Source: Alitta virens (taxonomy: Eukaryota; Annelida; Polychaeta; Phyllodocida; Nereididae). Taken from it: DNA of 64,000 nt. How positions within the stretch are numbered: the stretch's first letter is position 1; every line of letters begins with the position of its first letter. The notes under the pieces were generated by a model. That model made no database searches. It was not told the DNA's origin and saw nothing but the letters and a program-made list of their open reading frames with translations. A program made the position numbers and the translations under genes. Positions 37,001-52,000 of this stretch are shown in pieces. The stretch covers positions 3,562,001 through 3,626,000 of the forward strand of contig OW028577.1 in NCBI GenBank assembly GCA_932294295.1, written 5' to 3'.

Positions 37001-40000
37001 CTACAACATGAAGTTAACGTAGCATTTGAAAAAAACCTATAAAACCATGGAGACCGTTGATCGAAAATACAGGTTCCAACATTGGATTTACTAACTCCCA
37101 AGTTCCAACGACCATATCCACAAAGTTCACAGAAATTGTAATTAACACATTTCTCAGAACCTTTTTTTAGTGCAAATGCAAAGTTTGAAAAGAGCCCTAA
37201 ATTCCAGTGTTCAAGAAGTTCCCAATCTAAACCTGAAGCTTCACAAAGATGCTATATAAATAGTGTGAAGTGTTTTATTTCACATTGTGCTTTAGAAGTT
37301 CATGGACTTACATTTATGCACTTAGAATCTCAACATAGACTGAGTCCATTGCCTTGAGTTAAATCTCAGACGCGTAGAATGGAAATTACATTTAGAAGAG
37401 TCATTTCAAAAGTACTTACCAGAGCATGGATGTCCTTCACTGGCAGAGAAACCTGGACGAGCCCCCAAGAATTCGACACGCTGAAATAAAAATTAGAAAA
37501 AGATAAATTAATTTGCGATGCCAGATAATTAAGGTCTATTCCGACTTACTAACAGAAATTAATCAAAATGGTTTGATTAAACAAGGTTTAATAAAATAGA
37601 TAAGTCAATACTAATATTTCGATTGCAATTTCAATATGATTTCCCAGTCAATAATAAAAAAAGATCAGATTTAGTAGTAATATGTAAGACAACTGCTAAA
37701 GCAGTATGCTCATGAGGTTCAGGATGAGATAAAATTCAACCCTTATATGAAAAAAAAATGAGACGTCCACACCATGATGCATACATCATCCACTTGGAAG
37801 TTAATTCTAAGTATTTTTAATAAAAATAATCAAGTTTATTTTATTGAGTCATACCCAGCTATGAGTTAACCGAGATTCAGAAATCAGTACGTTTAGCCCA
37901 GATTGATAGGGTGATGCTTCTTTCATACTAATTTATTTTTGCTTTCTCTAACCAAAACCTCATAATAACTAGAAACTCTAGAAAATCTTAAAAAAGCAAA
38001 AAAAAACATTAGTCTGGTCGATGTAAATCATTACGCGGCAGTACAAGTTTGTGGACAGCAATTCCAACTACACAGCTCATAAAAGTCCTTTGACCTCAGT
38101 ATTAACGGTTTGAATTAGCACTATGAGATTTCAGTTCCAGCCATGTCGACTCCTATCACCAATAAACACGGCTTTTAACAAATGTTTAAAAGAATGCAAA
38201 TCAGCATTACCTCAGTCCAATATAAATCTTCAAAGAAATTCAAACAAAACTAAACAATTTTGTTGCCAGTGAGCATGCAAAGCAATGGTTTGCAGACCAC
38301 CAACGTTCCTAGGTCATAAATTCCAAATTTAAACCCAAATCCGACCGACCTCTGCTTTGCCTGAGCACACATTAACTAAACAATATTTGGGAAAGCCCAG
38401 CCTGTTCCATTAGATTTCCCAATTTCCTGCGATGAATGACTTGTGAGAAGCTGCAACCGAACATTTGAATAACTTTCATCTCGGTCAGTTTTTAAACTTT
38501 CCTTTGACTGTCTCGTCGTCCGCTGATTTGTTGGCTTTTCCAAGAATGCGAAGGAGAATTAACTCACAGTCTTGCGAAAAGCAGCAGATATAATGGAACC
38601 CATTCACTATCAAGGCATTGCTTGACAGAGTGCAGAAAGGGCAAGTACAAAGTTTTCCTTACCATAACACGCAGCGCAACTACAATGATTCAAAGCAATA
38701 TTTCTGATGCATATGATCGATGAAAGCAATTTGTTGTGACTGAAGTTCCAAAAAATGTATTTGGCAGCCCAACGCATCATATTTTGTAACGCGAGACTGT
38801 TTATTTGCATTAAGTTGGTGCTCCATATGTATTTTACTTTTCAACAACCACAAACGTCAAAGTTAACACGTCAGGAAAGAAAACAGCCCATTTATCTTTT
38901 TGACAGTCGTAGCGCCATATTGCCTCAATAGTACCAGGCCTAAAGCCTTGTGATTATCATGATTATGTGCGACCAGCCGTAAGATGCAAAGGTAATGACG
39001 AGATGATAAGGCTTGATGACAAGGAATCAACACCATAATTATGTAACGCATTTATCATTTATCCTACAGGGTGGCACAGATTCTGGGTACTAGGCACAAT
39101 CATATTCATAAGCCATATGAACAACTGCCATGTAAGATTGAACTCCTACAAAAGAGTGCCTGGAATGGGAATCGAACCCAAAACCCTCAGAGAGACTGAA
39201 TAGCACTTTAACCACGTGACCTCCCAACAGATGATGAACACCAAATGCTGACAGAATCTGACAAACAATGGCAGACGTAACAGCAAAATAACAGCAAAAC
39301 AACAGCAAAATAGAAGCATAAAGAAAACATTATTATCATTCAGCTCAATAAAACATGCTATGAACAAGCTACTACATGACCGGACATTAAGTTCCTTCCT
39401 AAATCATGTAAAGCATGAATGCGTTAATACACATCACTGGCTACATAAATCAGTGTTACATTCTGCAAGCAGCACAAGCTGAACTAACTGCTCCACCTCA
39501 TAGTACAGCGAGGGAGGGCATTAGCCAAGGGTACCCTGTAATTGCTTTACTACGCACGGTCTGCGGACAGCAAAAGGAGGCAGCCCAACAAAGACACCGC
39601 ATAAATCTGACTTCTCTCCGCCATATCTGGTCCGGAATCAGCCACTGCCAGCGCCAGCATCCATCATCGTAAGACATGGTGTAATATCAATAAGGACTTC
39701 ACCCGAGACAAATACGGCCGAAAATTGCTTGACCACATGCAGGAAGACTGGCCACCGGTCACTCGCCCACACATACCTTCCAGATAGCAGAGACATAACA
39801 AAACCTATTCATACCGAAGAGTCGTATAAATTGGGCAAACACAAAGGTTACTGGAACAGCTTTGGCAATGTTACGCATAAGGAAACGCAGCTCTGTCAGT
39901 ATTAAAGATCACAGGCAAATTAGTCGATAATTACGGAGGAAAATATAGACACGTCAATGTCAAAATACAAGATGTATTACCTTTATGATCTAGCTGATGT

Positions 40001-43000
40001 AGTGTTCTCTCAAATGATAATTCTTTGTGTTGGGTGACTAAAAGATATACTCCACACAATTCGTGGATTTTTTGCACGAAACTCTGCGCTACCAGTGGGC
40101 TACGAAAAGATATACTTTGCTAGATATAGGTAACAATTTTAATTGTGTTCATGTCACAAAACTTTTGTGTATCTGAGCACATACAGGGTGCGGCATAAAA
40201 ACTTGCGCCAACAGCTACCGCTACCTCTTTTGTTATTAACTCAATTGACTGTAATCGCATGCAGCTGCAATCATACACACGAAAGTAATAATAGTCCTAA
40301 ATTATGTTTAGAAATATATTTTCGTTTTTTCTCAAGAATTATAGATAATATGGATCTAAATATAGCACATGCACACTTATCACACCTTCGGGTGATTTTC
40401 ACTTTGGCTTTTGCAATATAAGCATTAGATTATGTCACTGATCATACAGATGTGTTACAGACACCTTTCTTGACCTTTGCCGCCAAAAATAGGGCAAATA
40501 GATTCATTTTTAATAAGAAGGTAGAGCATTGACACTTTTGAGGCGGTAAGTGCCATTTTGGATTTTGGTCAATTTTCTGTCTTTTCTGTCTAATTAACTG
40601 GCCAATCCTCCTGAAAATCATGTGATTATTTCGAGATTAGTTGTAAATTCAAAAAGTCCCTCTGGAATGCCATTATATTTCTCTGTTTTAATTTCATGAC
40701 CTTGCTGAATCAAAACTGGAACCAACCTTCTTATCATTTAATACCTTGATATATATATGCACATATACAAAACATTGAAGGAGGATTCTGTGCAAATATT
40801 ATATTTTCTATGGCTTCAGAGGTGTAGTAAATAGGAAATCTCTAATTTGTGAACTTTCTGCAACTAGAGACACCATGCAAGCAGACAGAAATTTGACTTC
40901 TGTGATGTGTGTCACTCAGAACAAGCCCTGCAGCATACACCCTCTCAATAATTCAGATACTGATATTGTCCAACATAAGATCAAAAATATCACAATGACC
41001 AATTGCTTATACCCCTAACTAAATGTGGCAAAACTTTAAAAGACTTCATAAGCATTTGAGTAACCTAGAGCTATCCCGAAAGTAAAGATGCCTTGTGCAA
41101 GTTTTCAGGCCGCACCCTGTACATAGATTATATTATACCCTTATATAAATATAGGTCCTAGAAAATTGAATGTGACAAATAACCCCAAGAAATTACTACT
41201 TCTACAAAAGAAATACATTCAAATGTACAGCTTTGTTATTGGTCATCCAAGCTCAATACAAACAAAACAATACATAAAACTCATTGGACAGATTGCCTGA
41301 CAGGAATTGTGGGACTAAGCCGGTAAACGGAGACCATTATTTGCAAGTAACTATCACCATTATGTCCGAATCATACTCATCTGTCGCGTGCTAGGTCCAT
41401 ATTAGTTTGGTAGTGTTTCATTATATAAGCATTTCCGGACAGACTTTCTGAGCCTCATACAGTTAATTCGTTGAAGGACAGCCATTCGTATGGATTCAGA
41501 GGTTCGCTAACGTCTATTATTACCATATATAAAACACCATCAACTTCCGGCGCCAAAAATGATAAATCAGTGAAAGGGGAAGTCTCTTGTAAATTTTCGC
41601 AGAATGTATCAGTACAGAGTACAACGGGCTACCTGGGATAATTGTGGAAGTCTTTTCCAATGTAACCATGTACTGGTCAGTTTCTGTGGAAGTGTCTGCC
41701 AGCATTTTTAACAATAAATATCTAAGATTATCCAAGACATTACAGTTTCACTACCAAATGTCAGATTGCAAGATAATAAACTAAAAATTCTCCTTATACA
41801 TTCCTCAAATTTTATCGAACTTCAATTTTACAGGTTCAGAATATGAGCAGTGAACCCCGCTTTAACACCACTTCACTATTGAGACCATCTTACTATTACA
41901 ACCACCAAAAGTTGGACCCAAATGCATTCTTATTGTATTTTGCCATTAGGAACCTAAAAGTTTGCACCGAGGGTGGTTCTAATGGTGCGGTTCAACTGTT
42001 CTGGTTCCAGGTTGTGCGAACGATTTTGTGCGAACTAGCAAACTGGGCATAGACCTCGAAGCCCGGTGCCAACACAGGGCTCTGTGCAATGCACACTCCA
42101 GTTATGCCTGTCTAGGCGTTCTTTACCTGGCAAATATTCATATTTCAATTCACTTGGTCCAGCGTAATACAAAAAATTAACCTTTTGTAAGTAAGCATAT
42201 CAGACCAGTGCCTAAAACATAGCAGTTTTTGGTGCATGCCATGGATGCCAAAAGATGTTTCACCTTATACAACCTCAGTTATTGACACTGGCTTTGGCAG
42301 TAAACCAGTACAGGTGTAATCAAGCATTATGCCACAGTGTGTAATCACGCAATATTGTGTCTGAAGATGGCGGCAAGTCTAACATGACTTCCCCTGAAAT
42401 TATCTGAGGAATAAGTGCAATATCAGTGATTTAGTATGCTATAACACGCAATATATAAGGACAATTTGATGGTGTATTGATTTGTTAAAATACTGCCATC
42501 TTAAGTCTGGGCAATCGACGAATGCCTAGATAACATCTAGCACCTATCATTTCATCATTACATATGCCTTAGCTAACGCATCAAACAGACTGAGAGAAAA
42601 CTGTTGCTATCAAGGACGGTGTGCAGTCAAAACGGCCTATTGCCAGAACGGCAAAATTTGTTACAGGTTTGTCTTTACATACAAGTTGGCCCAGTGCCTC
42701 CTAATCCTAAAAGTATATAGTAGACTGGTTGACAAATATTTCTGATAATAATATTTGTGGAAACATCTAATCTACACAAGAATCTTTATATAAGATTTCT
42801 AACTACAGCATAACAACACTGAGTATCAAACACAGTACACAGTACTCTCATATTTAGAAATCCCAACTGTAATTTAAAGATATTGTGGTAAGCAGTGTAC
42901 AAAGATCTAACAGATGCTCTTTTAGAGTTCCTCGATGTAATGTCAAACACACAACATTTTTCTTGTACTCCACTGTATTTGCCAAACACAACTTAAAGAT

Positions 43001-46000
43001 CAGTCACACTAGACACGACATAAATACAAGAATTCGAGCCCATTTAATTATTACCTCATGCTATCCGTTCCTTCCGACACATTCGGATTCTTCAGAGAGG
43101 CAATTACTTCCAAGAAGTCCTTCGGAGCATAAACTGGCCGGAACTGACTCAAATCTGAAACGAAAGTAAACTCATCAACAAAACCATATTTCAAATGAAC
43201 CATCACAAAATACAATCATGATAAATTGTGGTGGATTCCTTCGACTAGTCTCAGCCGAAATAAACAAATTGCTCTTCTGGCAAAGATCTTTCATCCATCC
43301 CATTATGTACTTTTTATTCTCAGATCAAATCAGATCAATCACCAGTCAAAACATCCATTAATCAGACTTTTAACAAAAACTAGAGAACTCAAAGACATTG
43401 AAGTGAGAAATGAACCTCAATCAATGCCATCTCTTTGGTGAAATTTAATAGATCATTGCGATGAATTGTGTGACGAGTTGTGTGATGAATTGTGCCCTTT
43501 TCGATCCGTATACAATAGCGCTGCGATTCTTTTCCATGGCAACCGGCTTAGAGTGGATTTTCACGTAAGTTTCGCTATATTTCCACCAGGTGGTTATGAC
43601 AGAATACTGCAATTCTCTATTGGCTGAAAAAGTTCCCGCCCTTGACTCTGATTGGCTGAAGCAAAGAGCATCCTAGCAGCAGTAATTTTAGTGCATTTTT
43701 ACATTTTATCATTCAGTTGATTTGTTTTTACCCATAGGAAATTATATTAATGGAATCAGTTAGGTATGACCTACTATGTCTGAAAAACAAAATGAGTAAT
43801 AAGAAAAGATGGAAGACCTATGTCCTTCTGAATTCAGGGCTGCTCAGTGAAAAGACTCTATTGGACAACAGTTAACACACAATATGACTAACGAGCATCC
43901 AGATGGTGACAAAATTACGTTTATGACAAATGAACCACACAACAATGAGATACATAAAACACCAGAAACCGGTTGTGTGTAAATAGCCAGGACCTGGGTC
44001 ATGCCAGGTAGCTGATTTCTGCGAATGTCACCAATGCCATAAAAGGCTCTGAGTGGCTCAATAATTAGCAAGGTCAGCTACTACGGTTTCATAAGTTCAA
44101 CACCCCAACCTCACCAGTTATGAGCCACATTTCAGTCATGTTACATGTAATTTGTTAAATAATCATTATCATAATTTCATCAAGGAATGCTCAATCAATG
44201 CCAAATCAATGCCAACAGCTAATTACAGCATCAACCGAAAATGACAAGAAATTGACATCTGATGTGAGAAACAATATACCACAGAAATACATATTTTTGG
44301 AACTAATATGGATGAAAATCATCTTTGAACAGTTGCAACTGACATTTATTTAAACCAACACATTTTTTTTATTCCTTGCTGTAACTTAAACTCTTGGAAA
44401 TCATACAGTGAGATATGTTAACTTTTCGTCATCACACAAACATCACGACACGGATTATTAGCGGATACATGATTAGCAATAGAGCCACAAATCAAACGCA
44501 ATGGCATCAGTTGGAAGAGAGGAAAAAAATAATAATGGTTGAATCAGTCAGCTTAAATTGGAGACAAATCGTCCAGACTGTTGTGTTTGCAATGGATTTC
44601 ACTCTTGCCCATTCACGTTGTCGTGATGTCTTCAAATGGGCCCATAAATCCTTCGGGATTGATGTGAAGGATTGCGGCACGCTCTTGGGAAGTTTTTTCA
44701 CTCTTTAGCAAATACCAAACACCGAAGCCAAAGAAGACTGGTCAAATACGACCAACGGCAGCAAATTGACGTGATATCTTTTTTGGTCACAGACAACGAG
44801 CTTCGTTGACGTTGGAAGGACTAGCGATTGCAACACCTTACAACTTGACAAACTTGCATCATCAGACTAAACAAAAAATTCCACTCTTTTTGTGCCACTA
44901 ATTCAGCAAGACTGTGGACTATTCTTGCCACATAACAGGGATGACACTGAGGAGAATAGGGATTCCATGTGAAACATTTACCCTATGGATGGAGACATGT
45001 TGATTTGTCCAAGCAATTACACTCTTTCAGGCACTGATAACCCAGGGAGTAATCAACCTCAGGCACTTCTCATCAACTATAATTTACATATAAGATGTGG
45101 TGTGGGAGGATTAGGGCTTTATGTCCTGTATTTCTGCACCTGATGGGCTAATTAGGACAGGCAGGGACCATGGCAATGAGATGATGGATGAAACAGCCAT
45201 TCAACTTAGGCTTGACCGGGAATTGAACCCGGGACCCAGTGGTTGGAAGCTAGGCATCCTACCACTGAGCTAGTCCCCCAACCCCTTTTGAGATTGGTTC
45301 ATCAGTTGGAAGCCAGACAACTATCGATATCCCACTGAAACTAACCTAGCAATACAAATCTATCCCCTGAAATTCAGGCCTTTAAAATACAATGAAAAGC
45401 AAGACCCCATTGCAATTATATATCAAATTTATGATGGTCCACAGTATGTGTTAATTTTCAACAGACAGACAAAGGATATCTTGAGAAATGAATGGATAGG
45501 TCCGGTTAGTTGTGGCTCTAGGTGAAGTTTACTAGCTCCAGACAGCTAAAGTCTGCCATTTCCGTGCAAGGAACCAGAAATGCATGGACAACACAAGCAA
45601 AAAATATTTATTGTATTTATGTTGCTGACCAATGAGCCAATAAAATGCATAATAACATAATTATTATCAAATACAAAAACATACAATTTTTTATATTTAT
45701 ACACTTAAAATTAGGTTAAAGTAGCAGCCAATAACAATTGCATCATTCTGATTAGCATGTCATTTTCCAGTTGCAAAGCCTAAAGTCTTGTAATTATGAC
45801 TTCCAAATTAACTGCCCGAATGAGGATAAACCGCAACTACAAATAAAATGCGACGGAAGACAAAATGAAAAATGTCTGGTTGAATGACTTCCCCGGGAAG
45901 TCCATTAACCATTAAATTGCTTCTCTTTCACATCTTGGGGGTTTCAGCTTGAAAAAAAGGAGAGTCCTTGATTGGCTGTTTATTCAACTTAATTCTTGGC

Positions 46001-49000
46001 AGCTCTAAACCTATGCAGTAAATTTGACATTTTACTGAAAAGCATTACATGGAAATAGCATTAGGTCTACACATTTACATGACAATTCCAGGTTAAACAT
46101 CGAAGTTGAATATCTGCAGTCATTTCAATGAAGCTTAAAAGGAAGAAGAATCAAAATAAAAAACAAAAATGAACATTATTTAAATGTAATGTTTAGCAAA
46201 GGAATAAAAAAAAATCATTATCCATCCAGATTTAAGCAGTCATAGAAAGGAGAGAAAAAACAGGCATAAGTGGATTTCACAACAGATAAAAAAAACTCCT
46301 TTCAAAGGCCACTCCTCTCTCAAAAACCAAGTGTCCTGGATCGCTGCCAGCCACTCCACCATCCATCCGCCTACGCATGGGACCAGCAATGCATGGACAC
46401 ACACATTAACCTCTCAACTCCACTTTATACTATAGTTTATAGGAGTAGTTAGTATCAATATCGCCAGCAATTTCCCTTTTGAAACGCTGTCAACGACCAA
46501 TTAGTCTGGTAATGACACGTCCACTACCACAAGTGCAGTCCAGTAACACTCTAGCACCAACGGAATACTTTAATAAAGACAGGTATACGAGTTACTGATA
46601 CTGTTTTATGGGTACTTCTGCTCCCACCACTGGCAGAATAATCACAGCCACTATTTACACCCCAATAACTAAGTGCGGAAGGCTGAATTTTTATGCCGAG
46701 TACAAAATCTCTGCAAGGTAATAACACAAAGCCTTTCATTGTACATTTACAACAAATGATATCAATTTATGACCTAAGCAATAAGCAGTAAAAAGGACAT
46801 TAGAATTATTTGTGTGGGGAAAGGATAATTTACCATTTGTGCTGTTGTTTTCATCGCACTGCAGTAAATGTGTGCCAACAACAATAAGCTAGAAGGTGTG
46901 TAATTGCTGAGAGGCACAATTGCTTTGCGCTTTGATCTACAATATCATTGATGACCTGCATTTCTGCAGGATGGGCAGCTGGGTGGCCTGACAGTTATTA
47001 AGGCACTGGCCTGCTTCTCACCTCCTATGTTCGCACTGCCGGCAAGGCACTCGTCAATAATGTTCTAGAGCATAATTCTAGCTGGCTGTCGTTCAGATGT
47101 GACCTTAAATTGGCAATCCCTGGTAAACAAGAGTCTATGCTGAGGCAAGTAAAAGATCTCACCCATGGGGTGTATGTGTAACATGGGTGGAGTGACTCCT
47201 CCTCTCTCTCAACTCATCAATCAACTCTCGATAGCAGCAAGAACTTGCCTTAGAGGGCTGCACTTTAAACATCTATCTATTATTATCAAATCTATTGGAT
47301 GTGATGCTAATTTTGAAATCCCTTGCTTGTACCCAGTGTCTGTGCTGGGCCAAGTACTTCCAAGTCCCCAACAATGTGGCAAATTAGTGGCAAAATGAGC
47401 TGGGTTCCAGTTGAAACAGAATTTCTGAAACTGCGTAAGTACATCTCCAAAGCGAGAATATTTAGAGTGACAAATGTAAAGGTCATGGTGAAATTTTGCA
47501 TCCAAAATCGATTGATGACCTTATTAGCGAAAATGACCTCGGGACACACTGCAGGCATATCGTCTTTATAGTCATCGCGATCCCCAATACCTTCACATTC
47601 TTACATCTCAAAGGGGCTGATGGATGGGTCTTACTTCACAGTGTAATCAAGAAGAAGCAAACTGGATGATAGATGTAACTAAACATCTGAAAGTTCAAAG
47701 TTCTCCGAAATTTCGAGTTGAAGTGAAATTGCAATTAAATATCAATTTTATGATGGTCCACAGTATGTGTTAATTGTCAACAGATAGACAAAAGGATATC
47801 TTGAGATATGAATGGATAGGTCCAGTTAGTTATTTACTAGCTACAGATGGCTAAAGTCTGCCTTTTCCGCACAAGGAACCAGCAATGCTTAAACAACACA
47901 GACAAAAAATTTAGACAATAAAATTTACAATAACAGAATTACTCCTAAATACAAAAACATACTATTTTATATATTTATACACTTAAATTAGGTTAAAGTA
48001 GCAGCCAATAAAAATTGCATCATTCTGATTAGCATGTCATTTTCCAGTTGCAAAGCCTAAGGTCTTGTAATTATGACTTCCAAATTAACTGCCTGAATGA
48101 GGATAAATCGCAACTACAAATAAAATGCGACGGAAGACAAAATGAAAAATGTCTGGTTGAATGCCTTCCCCGGGAAGTCCATTAACAATTAAATTGCTTC
48201 TCTTTCACATCTTGGAGGTTTCAGCTTGAAAAAAAGGAGAGTCCTTGATTGGCTGTTAATTCCACTTAATTCTTGGCAGCTCTAAACCTATGCAGTAAAT
48301 TTGACATTTTACTGAAAAGCATTACATGGAAATAGCATTAGGTCTACACATTTACATGAAAATTCGCAAGTTAAACATCGACGTTGAATATCTGTAGTCA
48401 TTTCAATGAAGCCTAAAAGGAAGAAGAATCAAAATAAAAACAGAAAAATTAACATTATTCAAATGTAATGTTTAGCAAAGGAATAAAAAAAAAATCATTA
48501 TCCATCCAGATTTAAGCAGTCGTAGAAAGGAGAGAAAAAACAGGCATAAGTGGATTTCACAACAGATAAAAAAAACTCCTTTCAAAGGCCACTCTTCTCT
48601 CATAAACCAAGTGTCCTGGATTGCTGCCAGCCACTCCACCATCCATCCGCCTACGCATGGGACCAGCAATGCATGGACACACACATTAACCTCTCAACTC
48701 CACTTTATACTATAGTTTATAGGAGTAGTTAGTATCAATATCGCCAGCAATTTCCCTTTTGAAACGCTGTCAACGACCAATTAGTCTGGTAATGACACGT
48801 CCACTACCACAAGTGCAGTCCAGTAATGCTCTAGCACCAACGGAATACTTTAATAAAGACAGGTATACGAGTTACTGATACTGTTTTATGGGTACTTCTG
48901 CTCCCACCACTGGCAGAATAATCACTGCCACTATTTACGCCCCAATAACTAAGTGCGGAAGGCTGAATTTTTATGCCGAGTACAAAATCTCTGCAAGGTA

Positions 49001-52000
49001 ATAACATAAAGCCTTTCATTGTACATTTACAACAAATGATATCAATTTATGACCCAAGCAATAAGCAGTAAAAAGTACATTAGAATTATTTGTGTGAGGA
49101 AAGGCTGATAATTTACCATTTGTGCTGTTGTTTTCATCGCACTGCAGTAAATGTGTGCCAACAACAATAAGCTAGAAGGTGTGTAATTGCTGAGAGGCAC
49201 AATTGCTTTGCGCTTTGATCTACAATATCATTGATGACCTGCATTTCTGCAGGATGGGCAGCTGGGTGGCCTGACGGTTATTGAGGCACTGGCCTGCTTC
49301 TCACGTCCTATGTTCGCACTGCCGGCAAGGCACTCGTCAATATTGTTCTAGAGCATAATTCTAGCTGGCTGTTGTTCGGATGTGACCTTAAATTGGCAAT
49401 CCCTGGTAAACAAGATTCTATGCTGAGGCAAGTAAAAGATCTCACCCATGGGGTTTATGTGTAACATGGGTGGAGTGACTCGTCCTCGCTCTCATCTCAC
49501 CAATCAACCCTCGATAGCTGCAAGAACTTGCCTTAGAGGGCTGCACTTTAAACATCTATCTATCTTTATCAAATCTATTGGATGTGATGCTAATTTTGAA
49601 ATCCCTTGCTTGTACCCAGTGTCTGTGCTGGGCCAAGTACTTCAAGTCCCCAACAATGTGGCAAATTAATGGCAAATTAGTGGCAATATGAGCGTGTAGA
49701 CTTCAAGCCTTATCCTGTCATCATCTGGCAGCACTTCTTAAAAGCTGATAAACAAATACAATAAACCAGATTATCATGTCAATTCATTCCAGCAAAAAAC
49801 TATTTCATTCTAAGGCTGACATAGATGGCAATACTTTCCAATGTAAAGCACACTCTCACTCTCAGTGACTACAAGAAAGTAAGAATAAGCTACTATTGGG
49901 CATCCCTGGGTTTCAGTTGAAACAGAATTTTTGAAACCGTGAAAGTACATCTCCAAAGCGAATATTTAGAGTGACAAATGTAAAGGTCATGGTGAAATTT
50001 TGCATCCGAAATCGACAGGTGACCTTATTAGCGGAACGACCTCGGGACACACTGCAGGCATATCGTCTTTATAGTCATTGCGATCCCCAATACCTTCACA
50101 TTCTTACATCTCAAAGGGGCTGATGGATGGGTCTTACTTCACAGTGTAATCAAGAAGAAGCAAACTGGATGATAGATGTAACTAAACATCTGAAAGTTCA
50201 AAGTTCTCCGAAATTTCGAGTTGAAGTGAAATTGCAATTAAATATCAATTTTATGATGGTCCACAGTATGTGTTAATTGTCAACAGATAGACAAAAGGAT
50301 ATCTTGAGATATGAATGGATAGGTCCAGTTAGTTATTTACTAGCTACAGATGGCTAAAGTCTGCCTTTTCCGCACAAGGAACCAGCAATGCTTAAACAAC
50401 ACAGACAAAAAATTTAGACAATAAAATTTACAATAACAGAATTACTCCTAAATACAAAAACATACTATTTTATATATTTATACACTTAAATTAGGTTAAA
50501 GTAGCAGCCAATAAAAATTGCATCATTCTGATTAGCATGTCATTTTCCAGTTGCAAAGCCTAAGGTCTTGTAATTATGACTTCCAAATTAACTGCCTGAA
50601 TGAGGATAAATCGCAACTACAAATAAAATGCGACGGAAGACAAAATGAAAAATGTCTGGTTGAATGCCTTCCCCGGGAAGTCCATTAACAATTAAATTGC
50701 TTCTCTTTCACATCTTGGAGGTTTCAGCTTGAAAAAAAGGAGAGTCCTTGATTGGCTGTTAATTCCACTTAATTCTTGGCAGCTCTAAACCTATGCAGTA
50801 AATTTGACATTTTACTGAAAAGCATTACATGGAAATAGCATTAGGTCTACACATTTACATGACAATTCGCAAGTTAAACATCGACGTTGAATATCTGTAG
50901 TCATTTCAATGAAGCCTAAAAGGAAGAAGAATCAAAATAAAAACAGAAAAATTAACATTATTCAAATGTAATGTTTAGCAAAGGAATAAAAAAAAAATCA
51001 TTATCCATCCAGATTTAAGCAGTCGTAGAAAGGAGAGAAAAAACAGGCATAAGTGGATTTCACAACAGATAAAAAAAACTCCTTTCAAAGGCCACTCTTC
51101 TCTCATAAACCAAGTGTCCTGGATTGCTGCCAGCCACTCCACCATCCATCCGCCTACGCATGGGACCAGCAATGCATGGACACACACATTAACCTCTCAA
51201 CTCCACTTTATACTATAGTTTATAGGAGTAGTTAGTATCAATATCGCCAGCAATTTCCCTTTTGAAACGCTGTCAACGACCAATTAGTCTGGTAATGACA
51301 CGTCCACTACCACAAGTGCAGTCCAGTAATGCTCTAGCACCAACGGAATACTTTAATAAAGACAGGTATACGAGTTACTGATACTGTTTTATGGGTACTT
51401 CTGCTCCCACCACTGGCAGAATAATCACTGCCACTATTTACGCCCCAATAACTAAGTGCGGAAGGCTGAATTTTTATGCCGAGTACAAAATCTCTGCAAG
51501 GTAATAACATAAAGCCTTTCATTGTACATTTACAACAAATGATATCAATTTATGACCCAAGCAATAAGCAGTAAAAAGTACATTAGAATTATTTGTGTGA
51601 GGAAAGGCTGATAATTTACCATTTGTGCTGTTGTTTTCATCGCACTGCAGTAAATGTGTGCCAACAACAATAAGCTAGAAGGTGTGTAATTGCTGAGAGG
51701 CACAATTGCTTTGCGCTTTGATCTACAATATCATTGATGACCTGCATTTCTGCAGGATGGGCAGCTGGGTGGCCTGACGGTTATTGAGGCACTGGCCTGC
51801 TTCTCACGTCCTATAATCGCACTGCCGGCAAGGCACTCGTCAATATTGTTCTAGAGCATAATTCTAGCTGGCTGTTGTTCGGATGTGACCTTAAATTGGC
51901 AATCCCTGGTAAACAAGATTCTATGCTGAGGCAAGTAAAAGATCTCACCCATGGGGTTTATGTGTAACATGGGTGGAGTGACTCGTCCTCGCTCTCATCT

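Larger units (their letters stand above)
37481..40181. other. TBC1D19 intron w3-w4, left half
   Basis: No additional exon seen. Holds an S2 tail at 38935-39055 and a tRNA-like segment at 39160-39236. 39410-39780 is less AT-rich than its surroundings but matched nothing. Confidence 0.4.

Noticed and set aside
39415..39672. 85-codon + frame in a less AT-rich patch
   Set aside because: Protein string looks random (many Gln/His/Arg), no splice sites or recognised motif.
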